Assembly: GCF_001642955.1 (NCBI RefSeq)
Contig: NZ_LWSK01000018.1
Coordinates: 1-64,000 of the forward strand
Direction: 5' to 3'
Source: Rubripirellula obstinata
Lineage (GTDB): Bacteria; Planctomycetota; Planctomycetia; Pirellulales; Pirellulaceae
Length of the DNA stretch: 64,000 nucleotides
Below the pieces are notes generated by a model. The model did not search any database. It was not told the DNA's origin and saw nothing but the letters and a program-made list of their open reading frames with translations. Every line of letters starts with the position of its first letter. The stretch's first letter is position 1. Below, in pieces: positions 8,939 through 18,271 of this stretch. The translations under genes were made by a program, and so were the position numbers.

Positions 8939-9832
8939 ATGGTTCCGCGAATCAACTCAATGAATACTGTTACCAAAGCAAACACTGTTACTAGTAAAAA
9001 TACTGTGACCACCGAAAAAGAAGCCTTTGCCGGTTCGCCGACGATCCAGACAGCGACACCGACCGAGATTTCGCAGGAGCAATTTGCTCTTGAAATCTTG
9101 AACCTTGATTCATGGTACGGTGACTTCCAAGCGTTGCACGGAGTCACGATCAAGATTCCACGCAATCAAGTCACTGCGTTCATTGGCCCAAGCGGCTGCG
9201 GCAAAAGCACCTTGTTGCGTTGGTGCAATCGCATGAACGATACGATTGCGATCGCAAGAGCCTCCGGAACGCTTCGCATGGGCGACACCGATCTGTTGTC
9301 AAAATCAATCGACGTGGTTGACCTTCGCAGACGTGTTGGAATTGTCTTTCAAAAAGCAAACCCTTTTCCAAAATCAATCTTCGACAACGTTGCCTTCGGC
9401 CCGCGGTTGCACATGAAAGCCAATCGCAGCGAACTTGCCGACTTGGTCGAATGGTCGCTTCGCAAAGCTGCACTTTGGGACGAAGTCAAAGACCGATTGA
9501 ACAAACCCGCGTTGGGGCTTTCCGGTGGACAACAACAAAGGCTTTGTATCGCACGCGCGATCGCAGTCGGTCCAGAAGTCTTGCTGATGGATGAACCTTG
9601 CAGCGCCTTGGATCCAGCATCGACGTTGGCAATCGAAGATCTGATGGACGAACTTCGGACGCAGTACACGATCGTGATCGTGACGCACAACATGCAGCAA
9701 GCGTCCAGGTGCAGCGACAAGACCGCGTTCTTCTTTGAGGGCAAAGTTGTCGAGTATGGGCCAACCGACCGTATCTTCACGAATCCAGAGAATAAGCAAA
9801 CCGAAGACTACGTTAGCGGGCGGTTCGGTTGA
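8939..9832 (+). CDS. pstB: Phosphate ABC transporter ATPase
   Basis: PstB is the ATPase driving PstCA. Walker [10 protein letters not shown] is at 83-91, the Q-loop region is [16 protein letters not shown], the signature is LSGGQQQRL, Walker B is [11 protein letters not shown], and the switch histidine is in VTHNMQQ. The start is ATG 8939 or ATG 8960. The N-terminal extension of about 50 residues is odd: it holds an imperfect threefold repeat [18 protein letters not shown] not seen in typical PstB. It follows the palindrome in the pst operon, 186 bp after pstA. Confidence 0.94.
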   Translation: MVPRINSMNTVTKANTVTSKNTVTTEKEAFAGSPTIQTATPTEISQEQFALEILNLDSWYGDFQALHGVTIKIPRNQVTAFIGPSGCGKSTLLRWCNRMNDTIAIARASGTLRMGDTDLLSKSIDVVDLRRRVGIVFQKANPFPKSIFDNVAFGPRLHMKANRSELADLVEWSLRKAALWDEVKDRLNKPALGLSGGQQQRLCIARAIAVGPEVLLMDEPCSALDPASTLAIEDLMDELRTQYTIVIVTHNMQQASRCSDKTAFFFEGKVVEYGPTDRIFTNPENKQTEDYVSGRFG

Positions 9833-9836
9833 TCTT

Positions 9837-10520
9837 ATGTCGAAGCATTTAGAACTTGGGCTAGATGCCCTTCGAAGCGAACTGATAGGCCAATTCGGCG
9901 TTGTTGAGCAAATGATTCAGTTGTCGGTCAGGTCGCTGGTCAATCGAGAACCAGAGTTGGCTGATCGCGTCATCAAGACCGACGCACAGGTCAATGAAAC
10001 CGATTTAAAGATCGAAGAAGAGTGCTTGAAACTGATGGCGCTGCATCAACCTGTTGCCACCGACCTGCGTTGGTTGATCTCGGTGGTGAAGGTGAATGCC
10101 GATTTGGAACGCATGGCTGACCTGGCATGCAACATTGCCGAACGAAGTAAGTCGCTAGACTTCTTTCCGCTGTTTCCCATTCCGGACGAATTGCAGGAAA
10201 TGGTCTCCACTGCTACCAAGATGGTCAAAATGGCTTTGGATGCCTTCGTTGAACGCGACGCAGAAAAAGCGAAATCAGCAATCGCAGAAGACGAGATGGT
10301 CGATCGATTGAATCGAATTGTCATCGATCAATTGCACGAAACAATGAAAGACAATCCCGAGTTTATCGAACCCGGTGTCCATTGCTTCAGCGCGTCACGG
10401 CACCTAGAACGCATCGCCGACTTGGCCGAAAACGTTTCCGAAGATGTCATCTACTTGGTGGAAGGCGAGATCGTTCGCCACCAACACGACATCTATATTT
10501 ACGCGCCGAAGACTCAATAA
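9837..10520 (+). CDS. phoU: Phosphate transport regulator PhoU
   Basis: PhoU links the Pst transporter to the PhoR/PhoB two-component system and restrains phosphate uptake. The 227 residues from ATG 9837 form two PhoU three-helix repeats with acidic metal-binding motifs (VNADLERMADLACNIAERSK and ASRHLERIADLAENVSEDVI). The start is 4 bp after the pstB stop, and the upstream open frame from 9735 is pstB in another frame. Last gene of the operon; no phoB or phoR is in the window. Confidence 0.93.
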   Translation: MSKHLELGLDALRSELIGQFGVVEQMIQLSVRSLVNREPELADRVIKTDAQVNETDLKIEEECLKLMALHQPVATDLRWLISVVKVNADLERMADLACNIAERSKSLDFFPLFPIPDELQEMVSTATKMVKMALDAFVERDAEKAKSAIAEDEMVDRLNRIVIDQLHETMKDNPEFIEPGVHCFSASRHLERIADLAENVSEDVIYLVEGEIVRHQHDIYIYAPKTQ

Positions 10521-10672
10521 AAAGGGTTTCGACACTTCCCGGCAAACGCCACCTTGTAGGCCGTGTGGAGCTCTGCGACACACGGCGAGTGCATCTGATT
10601 GTTAGCAGCCCACGCCGTTGGGCTCCAGCAAACTCCGCCAGGCCTCCGGTTTTCTGCTACGGTCGTCACCGC

Positions 10673-12034
10673 TCACACAATTTCATTTTCAACTTCGCCG
10701 ATCGCCTGCATGATCCAATCGTCCCACTGAGACGATTCTATTTTCTGCGCCAGCACTTCGCGAAGTCCGCCGCGCACGAACACACGCACGCGTTTGACGT
10801 GGTTATCGAATTGCTGGTGGGCCAGCGCCGATGCGACCGGCGATACTTCGCCCAGCGTTCGGACGCTGCCGTCGCGTCCGATCACGTCAACGTTGATATC
10901 GACTTCTAGCTTGACCGGTGGTGCATCGATCAGGATGTCGGCGGCTTGTACTTCAATTCCTGTTTCGCAACTGACCAAGTCGGCTAGTTTTTCGGATGCC
11001 GCCACCAACCACCAATACGGTCGCCGAGCCAGTGCGTCATGAATTCGTGAACCTGATTGCAGCACTGAATACTCGGCGACTCGTTTGAACAACTCTCGCC
11101 GTGGACCAAACAAACCTTCCACCATGGTTTCATATTCCGTGCCCTTTGCACCGCGACGAAGCATCGCAATCCAGTCGCGATCATCCATCTTCAAAGTTGA
11201 TGGCAGATCAATTTCTTTCTGCAAGTGGTAGACGCTTCGTTGCAGCATCGCGGTTGCCGAACGCACGCTGGGGTGCCAATAAACTTCGCTGAACATCACG
11301 TAGCGTGCAAAGACCATCATCTCGGCCGCCGTTCGGCCTTTTTCAGTGATCGCAAGCTTGCCCGTTTCGGGATGCCGACACATCGAATTGATCAATCGCC
11401 CGGCGTCAAAATTCTGGCCGTAGGGAACACCCGCGTGCAGTGAATCACGTTGTAAGTAGTCCAGTTTGTCGACATCAATCGGGCTGCTTAAACAACTGGC
11501 AAAAAATTGAATTCCCGCTGAATGTGATTGCTTGGGATCAAAGTCCAGTAGTGCCACCACATCCGCGGCGGTGCAGGACCAGTCCGACTGGATCAACTGT
11601 TTCAGTTCGCTGGTTTCGATGAACTCGGCCAGGCGTGTTTCGTGCTCACCTAAACCCGACAACCGCATGTCTTCGATCGGGTGGCAAAATGGCCAGTGAC
11701 CCACATCATGCAGCATCGTCGCAAGCAAAAACGCTTCCGCTTCACTCGACGTGAAAAACGAATCGTCTGGATCGGTGCTGCTGAATCGCGCCAGCAGTTT
11801 CAACGCATTGTGATAAACACCCAGAGTGTGTTCCAGGCGACTGTGCGTCGCGCCGGGATAAACGAGCGAGACCATTCCAAGCTGGCTGATCGAAGCGAGG
11901 CGTCGCAGCGGAGACGAATCCAGGATCCTGCGCACCCGATCCGACATTGGCACATCTTGCGAAGGCGGAATGCGGATGATGGAACTGGATCGATGCAGTG
12001 CGGTGACTTCCGACAGAATTTCCTTTTTCGACAT
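10673..12034 (-). CDS. HD-domain phosphohydrolase (dNTPase/SAMHD1-like)
   Basis: A 453-residue HD-superfamily hydrolase of the COG1078 type, related to dGTP triphosphohydrolases. The metal ligands are visible: histidine in THSRLEHTLGVYH, the HD pair at about 108-109 in LATMLHDVGHWPF, and a later aspartate in IDVDKLDYLQRDS. Likely activity is nucleotide hydrolysis; the substrate is not shown. ATG at 12034 overlaps the stop of the preceding minus-strand gene (ATGA), so the pair is probably translationally coupled. A GTG one codon earlier is also in frame. The C-terminal third is variable and unassigned. Confidence 0.85.
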   Translation of the reverse strand: MSKKEILSEVTALHRSSSIIRIPPSQDVPMSDRVRRILDSSPLRRLASISQLGMVSLVYPGATHSRLEHTLGVYHNALKLLARFSSTDPDDSFFTSSEAEAFLLATMLHDVGHWPFCHPIEDMRLSGLGEHETRLAEFIETSELKQLIQSDWSCTAADVVALLDFDPKQSHSAGIQFFASCLSSPIDVDKLDYLQRDSLHAGVPYGQNFDAGRLINSMCRHPETGKLAITEKGRTAAEMMVFARYVMFSEVYWHPSVRSATAMLQRSVYHLQKEIDLPSTLKMDDRDWIAMLRRGAKGTEYETMVEGLFGPRRELFKRVAEYSVLQSGSRIHDALARRPYWWLVAASEKLADLVSCETGIEVQAADILIDAPPVKLEVDINVDVIGRDGSVRTLGEVSPVASALAHQQFDNHVKRVRVFVRGGLREVLAQKIESSQWDDWIMQAIGEVENEIV

Positions 12035-12726
12035 CACGGTGCCGCCGTTGCAAGCGTCACACCGCTGATCACCGCCAACAGGATCGTTGCTATGAAGTAC
12101 AAACCCGCGTGCGCCAGACCGCTGGGGAATTCCAATTCAAAGGTCGCGACTGAAACAAACGCCCCCATCACCAACATCACCGAAATGATAATTCCAAAAT
12201 ACAGAAACGACATTTCTGACGGTGATTCGAGATCAAACAGATAAGACGGGATGAACGCGTACAGCAACCAAAGCGCCGCAAATAAGACTCCACAGATCAA
12301 CACTCGGTTGCGAAGTTCGCTGCCCACGTACGGAGCCAATTCGGAATCCTGAACAAACTTGTAACCCGCCCAGACCAGCGGCGGAGCGATCGCAACAGCC
12401 ATCGCCGCCAAGACAGACCAGTGCGGGACACCGCCGCTGATTCGCAGCCCAACTGCCACGGCGACCACGGCGACGATGGCACCGATTGTGATGAACAACC
12501 CCTTGCGGGTGACATCGGTTTCCTGTCGCTTGATTGGCTTGAGGACACTTTTGCCGGTGCGGTCCTTGGGGGCTCCGTCATCGGGAGCGTGAATCTTGAC
12601 CTCTTCGCCCTTTTCAGGAACCTTGATCTGGTTCTTGCAGCTCGGGCAGGGTCCAGTTTTGCCGGCGAACTTGTCGCTGACCTGGAATCGCTTCAAACAC
12701 TTTGGGCAGGTAACTTGAATCGGCAT
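12034..12726 (-). CDS. Zinc-ribbon membrane protein (MJ0042-type finger)
   Basis: A 230-residue protein starting with an MJ0042-like zinc ribbon (CPKC at 8-11, CPSC at 27-30 with intervening FQVSDKFAGKTG), a form very frequent in planctomycetes. A charged linker (35-73) precedes about five hydrophobic helices, the first at about 76-94 and the last ending at the C-terminus. No catalytic motif is seen. It overlaps the downstream HD phosphohydrolase by 4 bp, so the two may work at the membrane together; function unknown. Confidence 0.75.
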   Translation of the reverse strand: MPIQVTCPKCLKRFQVSDKFAGKTGPCPSCKNQIKVPEKGEEVKIHAPDDGAPKDRTGKSVLKPIKRQETDVTRKGLFITIGAIVAVVAVAVGLRISGGVPHWSVLAAMAVAIAPPLVWAGYKFVQDSELAPYVGSELRNRVLICGVLFAALWLLYAFIPSYLFDLESPSEMSFLYFGIIISVMLVMGAFVSVATFELEFPSGLAHAGLYFIATILLAVISGVTLATAAP

Positions 12727-12794
12727 CAGTAGTCAGCAATAGAATCAGTGGAAGAAGAAATGAATGTTCGAATTTTAGAACGGAAACGCATCAA

Positions 12795-13307
12795 GTGAAC
12801 TCCAATACTTTTAGCAGACCGACCGCTCATGTCGTGTTGTACCAGCCCGAGATTCCTCAAAACACCGGGAACATTGGTCGAACTTGCGTCGCGGTAGGTG
12901 CGAAATTGTGGATTGTACGTCCAGCCGGCTTCCAGATTGATGACGGACGTGTGAAGCGGGCCGGACTGGACTACTGGCAACACCTGGAACTTGGCGACGC
13001 CGCCAACTGGGATGACCTGGTCACGCAATTGGCTCCACGGCGGTTCTTCTTTCTGTCGCGGTTCGCCAAGCGGACGCTATGGGATGTTCAATTGGCCGAA
13101 GACGACGTATTCGTCTTTGGCCGCGAAACCGCCGGCCTGCCCGAATCAATCCTGGACCCCGACGATCCCCGATCGATCCGCTTGCCGACCAGCGACAAGG
13201 TCCGCAGCCTGAATCTGGCGACCACCGCTGGCATCGTGTTGTACGAACATCAGCGACAGTTGAGTTTGGCTTCTGGATCGGCTGCCAAAGCGATCGATCA
13301 GGGTTAG
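12795..13307 (+). CDS. trmL: tRNA (cytidine(34)-2'-O)-methyltransferase
   Basis: A 170-residue SPOUT methyltransferase that fits TrmL, which 2'-O-methylates the wobble base of tRNA-Leu. It begins VVLYQPEIPQNTGNIGRTC, containing the conserved NTGNIGR. It has the knot motifs VFGRETAGLPE and the closing RSLNLATTAGIVLYE that form the SAM-binding trefoil knot. Length is normal. The start is GTG at 12795, divergent from the zinc-ribbon gene with 68 bp between. Confidence 0.93.
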   Translation: MNSNTFSRPTAHVVLYQPEIPQNTGNIGRTCVAVGAKLWIVRPAGFQIDDGRVKRAGLDYWQHLELGDAANWDDLVTQLAPRRFFFLSRFAKRTLWDVQLAEDDVFVFGRETAGLPESILDPDDPRSIRLPTSDKVRSLNLATTAGIVLYEHQRQLSLASGSAAKAIDQG

Positions 13308-13317
13308 ACTGTCCTGC

Positions 13318-13650
13318 ATGAATGTTCCAAGCAATAGCGGCCGCTCCGCCGCTGATCCCATCGCCAAACCCAGTCGTCGGCCGCCGCAGATCAGCCTGGG
13401 CTTTATGCTGCTCTCAACCGTCGTGCTGGCAGTGATGTCAGCGGGCATTTTTTACGCGTCGCGAGTCGGCGCGGTACAGGATGAACTGAGCGTGCTATCG
13501 GGCGGTTCCGTCGAATCAGGTGGCGTGGACGCGAGTCGGTTTTCGCACATCGTGTTCATCATGTTTACCTTTACGTCGCCCTTGATTTTGGCGGCAATCT
13601 TGTCCACCGTAGTTGGTGTGATGAAGTGGCTTGATCGGTCGGGACGATGA
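13318..13650 (+). CDS. Small two-helix membrane protein
   Basis: A 110-residue protein with a basic N-terminus and two membrane helices (about 27-47 and 78-101) joined by a polar loop with a Gly/Ser stretch. No family is recognised. It lies 10 bp after trmL and overlaps the next gene by ATGA, so the three are likely one transcript. Confidence 0.7.
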   Translation: MNVPSNSGRSAADPIAKPSRRPPQISLGFMLLSTVVLAVMSAGIFYASRVGAVQDELSVLSGGSVESGGVDASRFSHIVFIMFTFTSPLILAAILSTVVGVMKWLDRSGR

Positions 13651-15008
13651 GTGATTCGGATTCGCAACGCGATCACGCCAGCATTTTTAGCGTCGCTGAG
13701 ATTGAATCCGCCGTCGGAGCCATCGAAATCCCAGGCGGTGCGGCTGCGATGCGCGAAGCAATGTCGCGTCGTCATTTCAATGCGTTAAGGATGCATCGAA
13801 GTGCGGCGGATTTGGATTTTGAAACCAAGCCAGTGGATTGGTATTCACTTGGATGCAAAGCCACGGCTACCGATGTTCGCCCTTCACGAACGCTCGCCTA
13901 CGCAGGCGGTGATTTCTACCTGCAAGATTCTGGTTCATTGCTGGCGTTGGCGGCAGCGGGCTGCGATACCGATGAGTTGGCGGGCCAGCGAGTATGTGAT
14001 TTGTGCGCGGCACCCGGCGGGAAAGCGTCCGCGTTGTTGGAAGCGATTGGCGATGATGGATTTCTGCTCGCCAATGAACCGATCCGTTCGCGGATCGCGC
14101 CGCTGAAATACAACTTGGCAAGAACCGGTTCAGACCGTTACGCCATCAGTTCGCTGGATCCCGATCGATTGGCTGACAAAGTCGGCAGCGAGTTTGATCT
14201 GGTATTGGTCGACGCGCCGTGCAGCGGTCAAGCACTGGTGTCGCGAGGAAAACAGAACCCGGCCGCGATGACCGACAAGCAAGTTCAACATAGCGCGTCG
14301 CGACAGAATCGGATCCTAGACGCCGCCGTGCGTTTGCTGAAACCTGGCGGTCGATTGGTCTACAGCACTTGCACTTTCGCGGTTGATGAAAACGAAGCTC
14401 AAATGCAACGATTGGTCGATGCCGACTGGGGCACACCCGCCAGCGTCACAAACTTATCAGACTATCAATCCGCGTCTGGTTGCTATCGCCTTTGGCCGCA
14501 CCTTCACGATTGCGCCGGCGCGTTCGCGGCATCAATGCAACTAGCCGATTCATTTCCCACTCGAACAGCAAAATTGTCTCGCAAGAAAAGCAGGAACGAA
14601 ACAAGGGTCAGTGAAAAACAGTTGCCCAAAGACTGGAAGCAATGGTACCGTGAAAGTGCATCGAAACCGTTGAACTATCACATCGATGGATCGGTGCTGT
14701 TTGGCTTCGCGGCCGACGCACCGGCCTGGGTTGAATCGGTTGCCGTCGCTGGCCCCGAGTTAGCCTATCGAACCGGCCAAACCTGGAAACCATCGCACGA
14801 AGCCGCGATGCGAAAAGGAAACGCAGCGATGGCCCTGCAGACGCATGAAGTCGACGAGGCATCCGCCAGAAACTTCATGGCAGGTTCCACCATTTCGTGC
14901 CCCGATCGCGGCTGGCGTATAGCGCAGCACCAGGACCGCCCGTTGGGCTGGATCAAATCCGATGGCCGAGTCGGCAAAAACCACCTGCCAGGATCAGCAA
15001 GATGGTGA
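13647..15008 (+). CDS. RsmF/RsmB-like rRNA (cytosine-5) methyltransferase
   Basis: A 453-residue NOL1/NOP2/Sun-family m5C methyltransferase. The SAM site is CDLCAAPGGKAS; the catalytic cysteines lie in VDAPCSGQ and YSTCTF. After the Rossmann domain (about 100-265) the C-terminus (about 325-453) looks like the RsmF RNA-binding region, ending KNHLPGS. The expected position-specific substrate is 16S rRNA, but the exact cytosine cannot be told. The N-terminal RNA-binding part is short. The ATG overlaps the preceding stop by 4 bp. Confidence 0.87.
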   Translation: MSDSDSQRDHASIFSVAEIESAVGAIEIPGGAAAMREAMSRRHFNALRMHRSAADLDFETKPVDWYSLGCKATATDVRPSRTLAYAGGDFYLQDSGSLLALAAAGCDTDELAGQRVCDLCAAPGGKASALLEAIGDDGFLLANEPIRSRIAPLKYNLARTGSDRYAISSLDPDRLADKVGSEFDLVLVDAPCSGQALVSRGKQNPAAMTDKQVQHSASRQNRILDAAVRLLKPGGRLVYSTCTFAVDENEAQMQRLVDADWGTPASVTNLSDYQSASGCYRLWPHLHDCAGAFAASMQLADSFPTRTAKLSRKKSRNETRVSEKQLPKDWKQWYRESASKPLNYHIDGSVLFGFAADAPAWVESVAVAGPELAYRTGQTWKPSHEAAMRKGNAAMALQTHEVDEASARNFMAGSTISCPDRGWRIAQHQDRPLGWIKSDGRVGKNHLPGSARW

Positions 15009-15032
15009 ACGCGTTACCCGCGATAAAGCCTG

Positions 15033-15660
15033 ATGACTTTCTTGACAAAAGGTGCCACCCACCATCTGTTGATCCGTGGATCAGCTGTCGTCACTGGATG
15101 GGCCAACTACTATCGGATCGCGCACGGCTTTAAACGTGCCGCCAATGCGTTGGACTTCCATGCTTACTGGATCGGCGTCAAAGCGTTGTGTCGTCGATAC
15201 GATGTGTCGACCGCTCAGTGCATTCGAAAGCACGGACAAGGCGACAATCTCAACGTTGGCGGAAGCTACACGTTGAAACGTGCTTAAGACATCGAGATGT
15301 CTTGGAAACAGGAATCGCCGAAGCCCTACAACCCTGGAACGGGCTGCTACCTGGATGACGTCGACTGGGAAGCCGAAATTTGCCATTACGAAAATCGGCA
15401 ACGTCCCGGTCGCATGGACTTCAAGGCGGGGGTGCTCTTTCGCGACGGCCATCGCTGTCGTCAGTGCGGAAGTCGTGTCACGATTGAAACCTCGGAAACG
15501 GACCACATCAACCCCGTCAACTGTTTCGCCAATTTCGCTCAAGCCAATCACTTGTTCAACTTGCAGACCTTGTGTCTGCGATGCCACAAGCAGAAGCATG
15601 GTGCGAAGTCATCAAGACATTCTGGAAAGCCGGATGCAAGGAAATCTTGCACGTCTGGTT
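15033..15660 (+). pseudogene. Group II intron-encoded protein remnant (maturase X and HNH domains)
   Basis: This is the 3' part of a group II intron reverse transcriptase/maturase. Frame 1 reads VTGWANYYRIAHGFKRAANA and KALCRRYDV (X/maturase domain) until TAA at 15285. After that stop the same frame resumes with PYNPGTGCYLDD, CRQCG, TETSETDHINPV and LQTLCLRCHKQKHG, an HNH nuclease with CxxC and CxxC zinc ligands. The typical closing piece, LESRMQGNLAR, is displaced into the +1 frame near 15630. One nonsense codon and one frameshift, plus loss of the whole reverse-transcriptase domain, mark it as dead. It begins only 25 bp after the methyltransferase stop. Confidence 0.8.
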
Positions 15661-15668
15661 TGGGGTTG

Positions 15669-15692
15669 GGGCCCGGGTGAGACTCCCGGGCC
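15669..15692. repeat. Short GC-rich hairpin GGGCCCGGG...CCCGGGCC
   Basis: A hairpin with 8-9 bp GC arms around a 7-base loop (GTGAGACT region). It lies exactly at the junction between the group II intron remnant and the IS66 remnant. It may be a small dispersed palindrome that marks a recombination point; function not shown. Confidence 0.55.
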
Positions 15693-15704
15693 TACACCAC
15701 CGTT

Positions 15705-15975
15705 CTTGGGCAGTGAGGCAGGCGGCGAAGTAGCGGCGCGACTGTACACGCTAACGACAAGCGATCATCGCCACCACTTGAACTTGTGGGCCTACGTTGA
15801 CGACGTGCTGCGTCGGCTTGCCGATGGCGATGCAGATCTGAACGCCTTGGTTCCGGACGCCTGGGCAAAGCAGCACCTGGACAAGGTCCGCACCTACCGC
15901 GAGGCAGAATCCCTCGCCCGCGCAGCCAAAACCAAAGCCCACCGCGCCCTCCGCCGAAAACTAGCCGGCAAATAG
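15705..15975 (+). pseudogene. IS66-family transposase C-terminal remnant
   Basis: The last 80-90 codons before TAG at 15973 read GEVAARLYTLTTSDHRHHLN, NLWAYVDDVLRRLADG, ALVPDAWAKQHLDKVRTYRE. This is the characteristic C-terminal tail of IS66 TnpC transposases, where a helical region follows the DDE domain. The catalytic core, the zinc finger and tnpA/tnpB are absent, so it is a fragment fused behind the group II intron debris. Confidence 0.7.
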
Positions 15976-16201
15976 TCCTGCCGAACGCTTACGGAAGTTG
16001 GGATTGGTTTCGATTCCGCGTCAGAATCGGTCAGCCCTATGAACGATCACATGCGTCGTCTGGCTGAATTGTCGAGTCCGGTCGACAGGTTTTAGTTGAC
16101 GCAGTAAGTCCCTTCGCGAACACCGCCTGTTCGTCATTCTTTTAAGCGAAAACAGCCTCTACTGTACGGTCATTGAAACCATCCCATTGAGGTTCTATTA
16201 G

Positions 16202-17464
16202 TCAATGGAATGCATCGCCAGATTGATGGCCAAGGAACGTTTCTAGCTGTGCAATCGCACGTTCATAGGCCCCTTCGCCATAGTGTCGGTTTTCTGATGC
16301 AAACTGGTTAGCGTTTGCCCTATATTTTTCATCCGAGCAGATACGCGAGACGGCTGCATAATAGTTGCCGGGGGTATTCGGGCGAATTGAGAGACCACAA
16401 CCATAGCGATGCACCGCCGCGGATGTAATTCGGTGCTCAAGAAAAAGTGGAGCTGAAAGTATGGGAATACCAGCAGTCAGCAACCGACAAACCGTTCCAT
16501 GATTGCCGTTACAGATAGCAAACCGACATTCCTTCGTAAGCGTTGAAATGTCAACCATGCCATCTTGCAACTGGATTGGATGTGTCGTTTGGATGGACGG
16601 TTCGAGATTGGCGTCACCGTCGATGACTAACGCCGTAGCTACGTTGCAACTGGTCAATTCAGTTAGCAATGACTTCAGGCCAGCAAACGGCTTCAGGTAA
16701 GCGAATGCTTTGATCTCGGCGGTACCTGACCATACTGCGTCGCGACCACCACAACGGTCCCAAAAACCAAGGTACGTCGCGTCGTTCTCACGTTGGTTTT
16801 GGTAGGGGTCCAACGCAGGGATCGTAATTAGAACGGTCCGTTCAACAGGCAGTAAAAGGTCTCGCCACGAAGGCTGCCTCTTCAAGCCGACTTTGCACAG
16901 TGCTTTGCCGATAGCAGAAATGATGCAACGAGAAGCTTTCTCAATGTCATCCAAGGCCTCTTTGTCGAGTTGCTCTTCTAAAAACAGATCAAACAATGCT
17001 GGCGAATCACCACTCGGTGGGCAAAGATATCCGTTGCCGATGCGTACGCTTGGTACACCGAGGGATTTTGCAACTGCAAGACTCATTAGCCCAAAATCTG
17101 CGATCAATAAATCTGGCTCAACCAAGCGAAAGATGTCACGCCACGATCGTATGCTATCAGCTGACTGATCTTCGTTATGGAAGACGAGATTCCAAGCCAG
17201 TTGTGCGAGCGTCACAGGGTTGGGGATGCTTCGATGCCCTGCAGGCATCTGGATCGGCGCTGGTAGACAACGGACTGTATGGGGTGGAAATAACGCCGAA
17301 GTACCATTGAGATCTCGCGTAACCAAGGTAACTTCATGGCCAGAATTGACCAAGTGCTCAGCGATCGGGGCAAACAATCTCAAGTGACCTGTGCCAGCGC
17401 CCCACTCCCAGGAATATAGAATTCGTGCCACGGGTTGTTCCAGATAATGCCGATGCGATTTCAA
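16202..17464 (-). CDS. GT1-family glycosyltransferase (UGT/MGT-like)
   Basis: A 420-residue GT-B glycosyltransferase. The N-terminal Rossmann domain starts ILYSWEWGAGTGHLRLFAPI with the GHxxP-like acceptor loop. The C-terminal sugar-nucleotide region is ICNGNHGTVCRLLTAGIPIL then LFLEHRITSAAVHRYGCGL, typical of macrolide/UDP-glycosyltransferases. It should move a sugar from a nucleotide donor to a small or lipid acceptor in the cytoplasm; donor and acceptor unknown. Neighbouring sulfotransferases and an FkbM methyltransferase suggest decoration of a glycolipid or cell-surface glycan. Confidence 0.85.
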   Translation of the reverse strand: MKSHRHYLEQPVARILYSWEWGAGTGHLRLFAPIAEHLVNSGHEVTLVTRDLNGTSALFPPHTVRCLPAPIQMPAGHRSIPNPVTLAQLAWNLVFHNEDQSADSIRSWRDIFRLVEPDLLIADFGLMSLAVAKSLGVPSVRIGNGYLCPPSGDSPALFDLFLEEQLDKEALDDIEKASRCIISAIGKALCKVGLKRQPSWRDLLLPVERTVLITIPALDPYQNQRENDATYLGFWDRCGGRDAVWSGTAEIKAFAYLKPFAGLKSLLTELTSCNVATALVIDGDANLEPSIQTTHPIQLQDGMVDISTLTKECRFAICNGNHGTVCRLLTAGIPILSAPLFLEHRITSAAVHRYGCGLSIRPNTPGNYYAAVSRICSDEKYRANANQFASENRHYGEGAYERAIAQLETFLGHQSGDAFH

Positions 17465-17585
17465 GCATTCGGAAATGCTATGTTGATGTTAGTCTAGAAA
17501 TGAAAGTAGCCGAGCAACGACCTTCGGCTAATTTCAATATAGGCTGCCCGCCCCCTGTCTTCTCTCAATCTGAGCTAATCAAAAT

Positions 17586-18227
17586 ATGCTAGATGCAATT
17601 TCGCCGATAGCGGTACTTGGACCGTACCGTGGCGGTACATCTTTAGTGACTGGAATTTTAAAAGAACTTGGATGCTTTACGGGTAATGCATTCTTCGACG
17701 CTCAATCGGGTTATTGTACATACGAAGATGAATGGCTGCGATGTTGCTGCTTGCAGTGTTTCGACGAAAACACGAAGCGATATCGGGGGACGTTCGAGCA
17801 ACGCGTCGCTAACTTGAGGTGTTGGGCCGAGTTTGCGCGTAGCGAAACAGCTGCGAATTCATTTTCGACGTACGTGGGTAAGCATCCGACGATGTGCATG
17901 CTAATAAATGAACTTGAGATTGCCTGGCAATTTGATGGTGAACCACCACCGTTGTTTGTCAGCGTTGAACGTCCCGTAGAGGACACCATACGGTCATGGG
18001 ATAAGGCGAAAACACCAACGGGTCATCCTTGGTGGCCGCGTCCCGACCGGGAGGCATTCGTGAATTCGTTGATCATTCATCGCGATAATTCTTTGGCCAA
18101 GTGCAACGCGGTCAATATTGATTTCCAGCGTCTTCGATCCGATTCAGAGTCGGAAATCTTGAAACTAGCAAAGGCTTGCGGCCTGCCACAAACTCTTCTT
18201 CCAGAAGCATCTCGCTTAATAAAGTAG
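17586..18227 (+). CDS. Sulfotransferase-like protein
   Basis: A 213-residue protein whose N-terminus, PIAVLGPYRGGTSLVTGILK, matches the PAPS 5'-phosphosulfate-binding loop of sulfotransferases. A later segment, LFVSVERPVEDTIRSWDKA, resembles the 3'-phosphate-binding RxPxxxxxS region. It would transfer sulfate from PAPS to a hydroxyl on a glycan or lipid. It is somewhat shorter than typical bacterial members and rich in cysteine at 53-60 (RCCCLQC). It is convergent with the next sulfotransferase gene. Confidence 0.72.
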   Translation: MLDAISPIAVLGPYRGGTSLVTGILKELGCFTGNAFFDAQSGYCTYEDEWLRCCCLQCFDENTKRYRGTFEQRVANLRCWAEFARSETAANSFSTYVGKHPTMCMLINELEIAWQFDGEPPPLFVSVERPVEDTIRSWDKAKTPTGHPWWPRPDREAFVNSLIIHRDNSLAKCNAVNIDFQRLRSDSESEILKLAKACGLPQTLLPEASRLIK

Positions 18228-18271
18228 TCGTCAAACTAAAGTTAGCGTCGGGAAACAGCTGGCAGAGTCTT

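Noticed and set aside
15033-15660. Diversity-generating retroelement or retron from reverse-transcriptase-like residues
   Set aside because: Only maturase X and HNH parts remain; there is no reverse-transcriptase core, template repeat or msr/msd-like structure.
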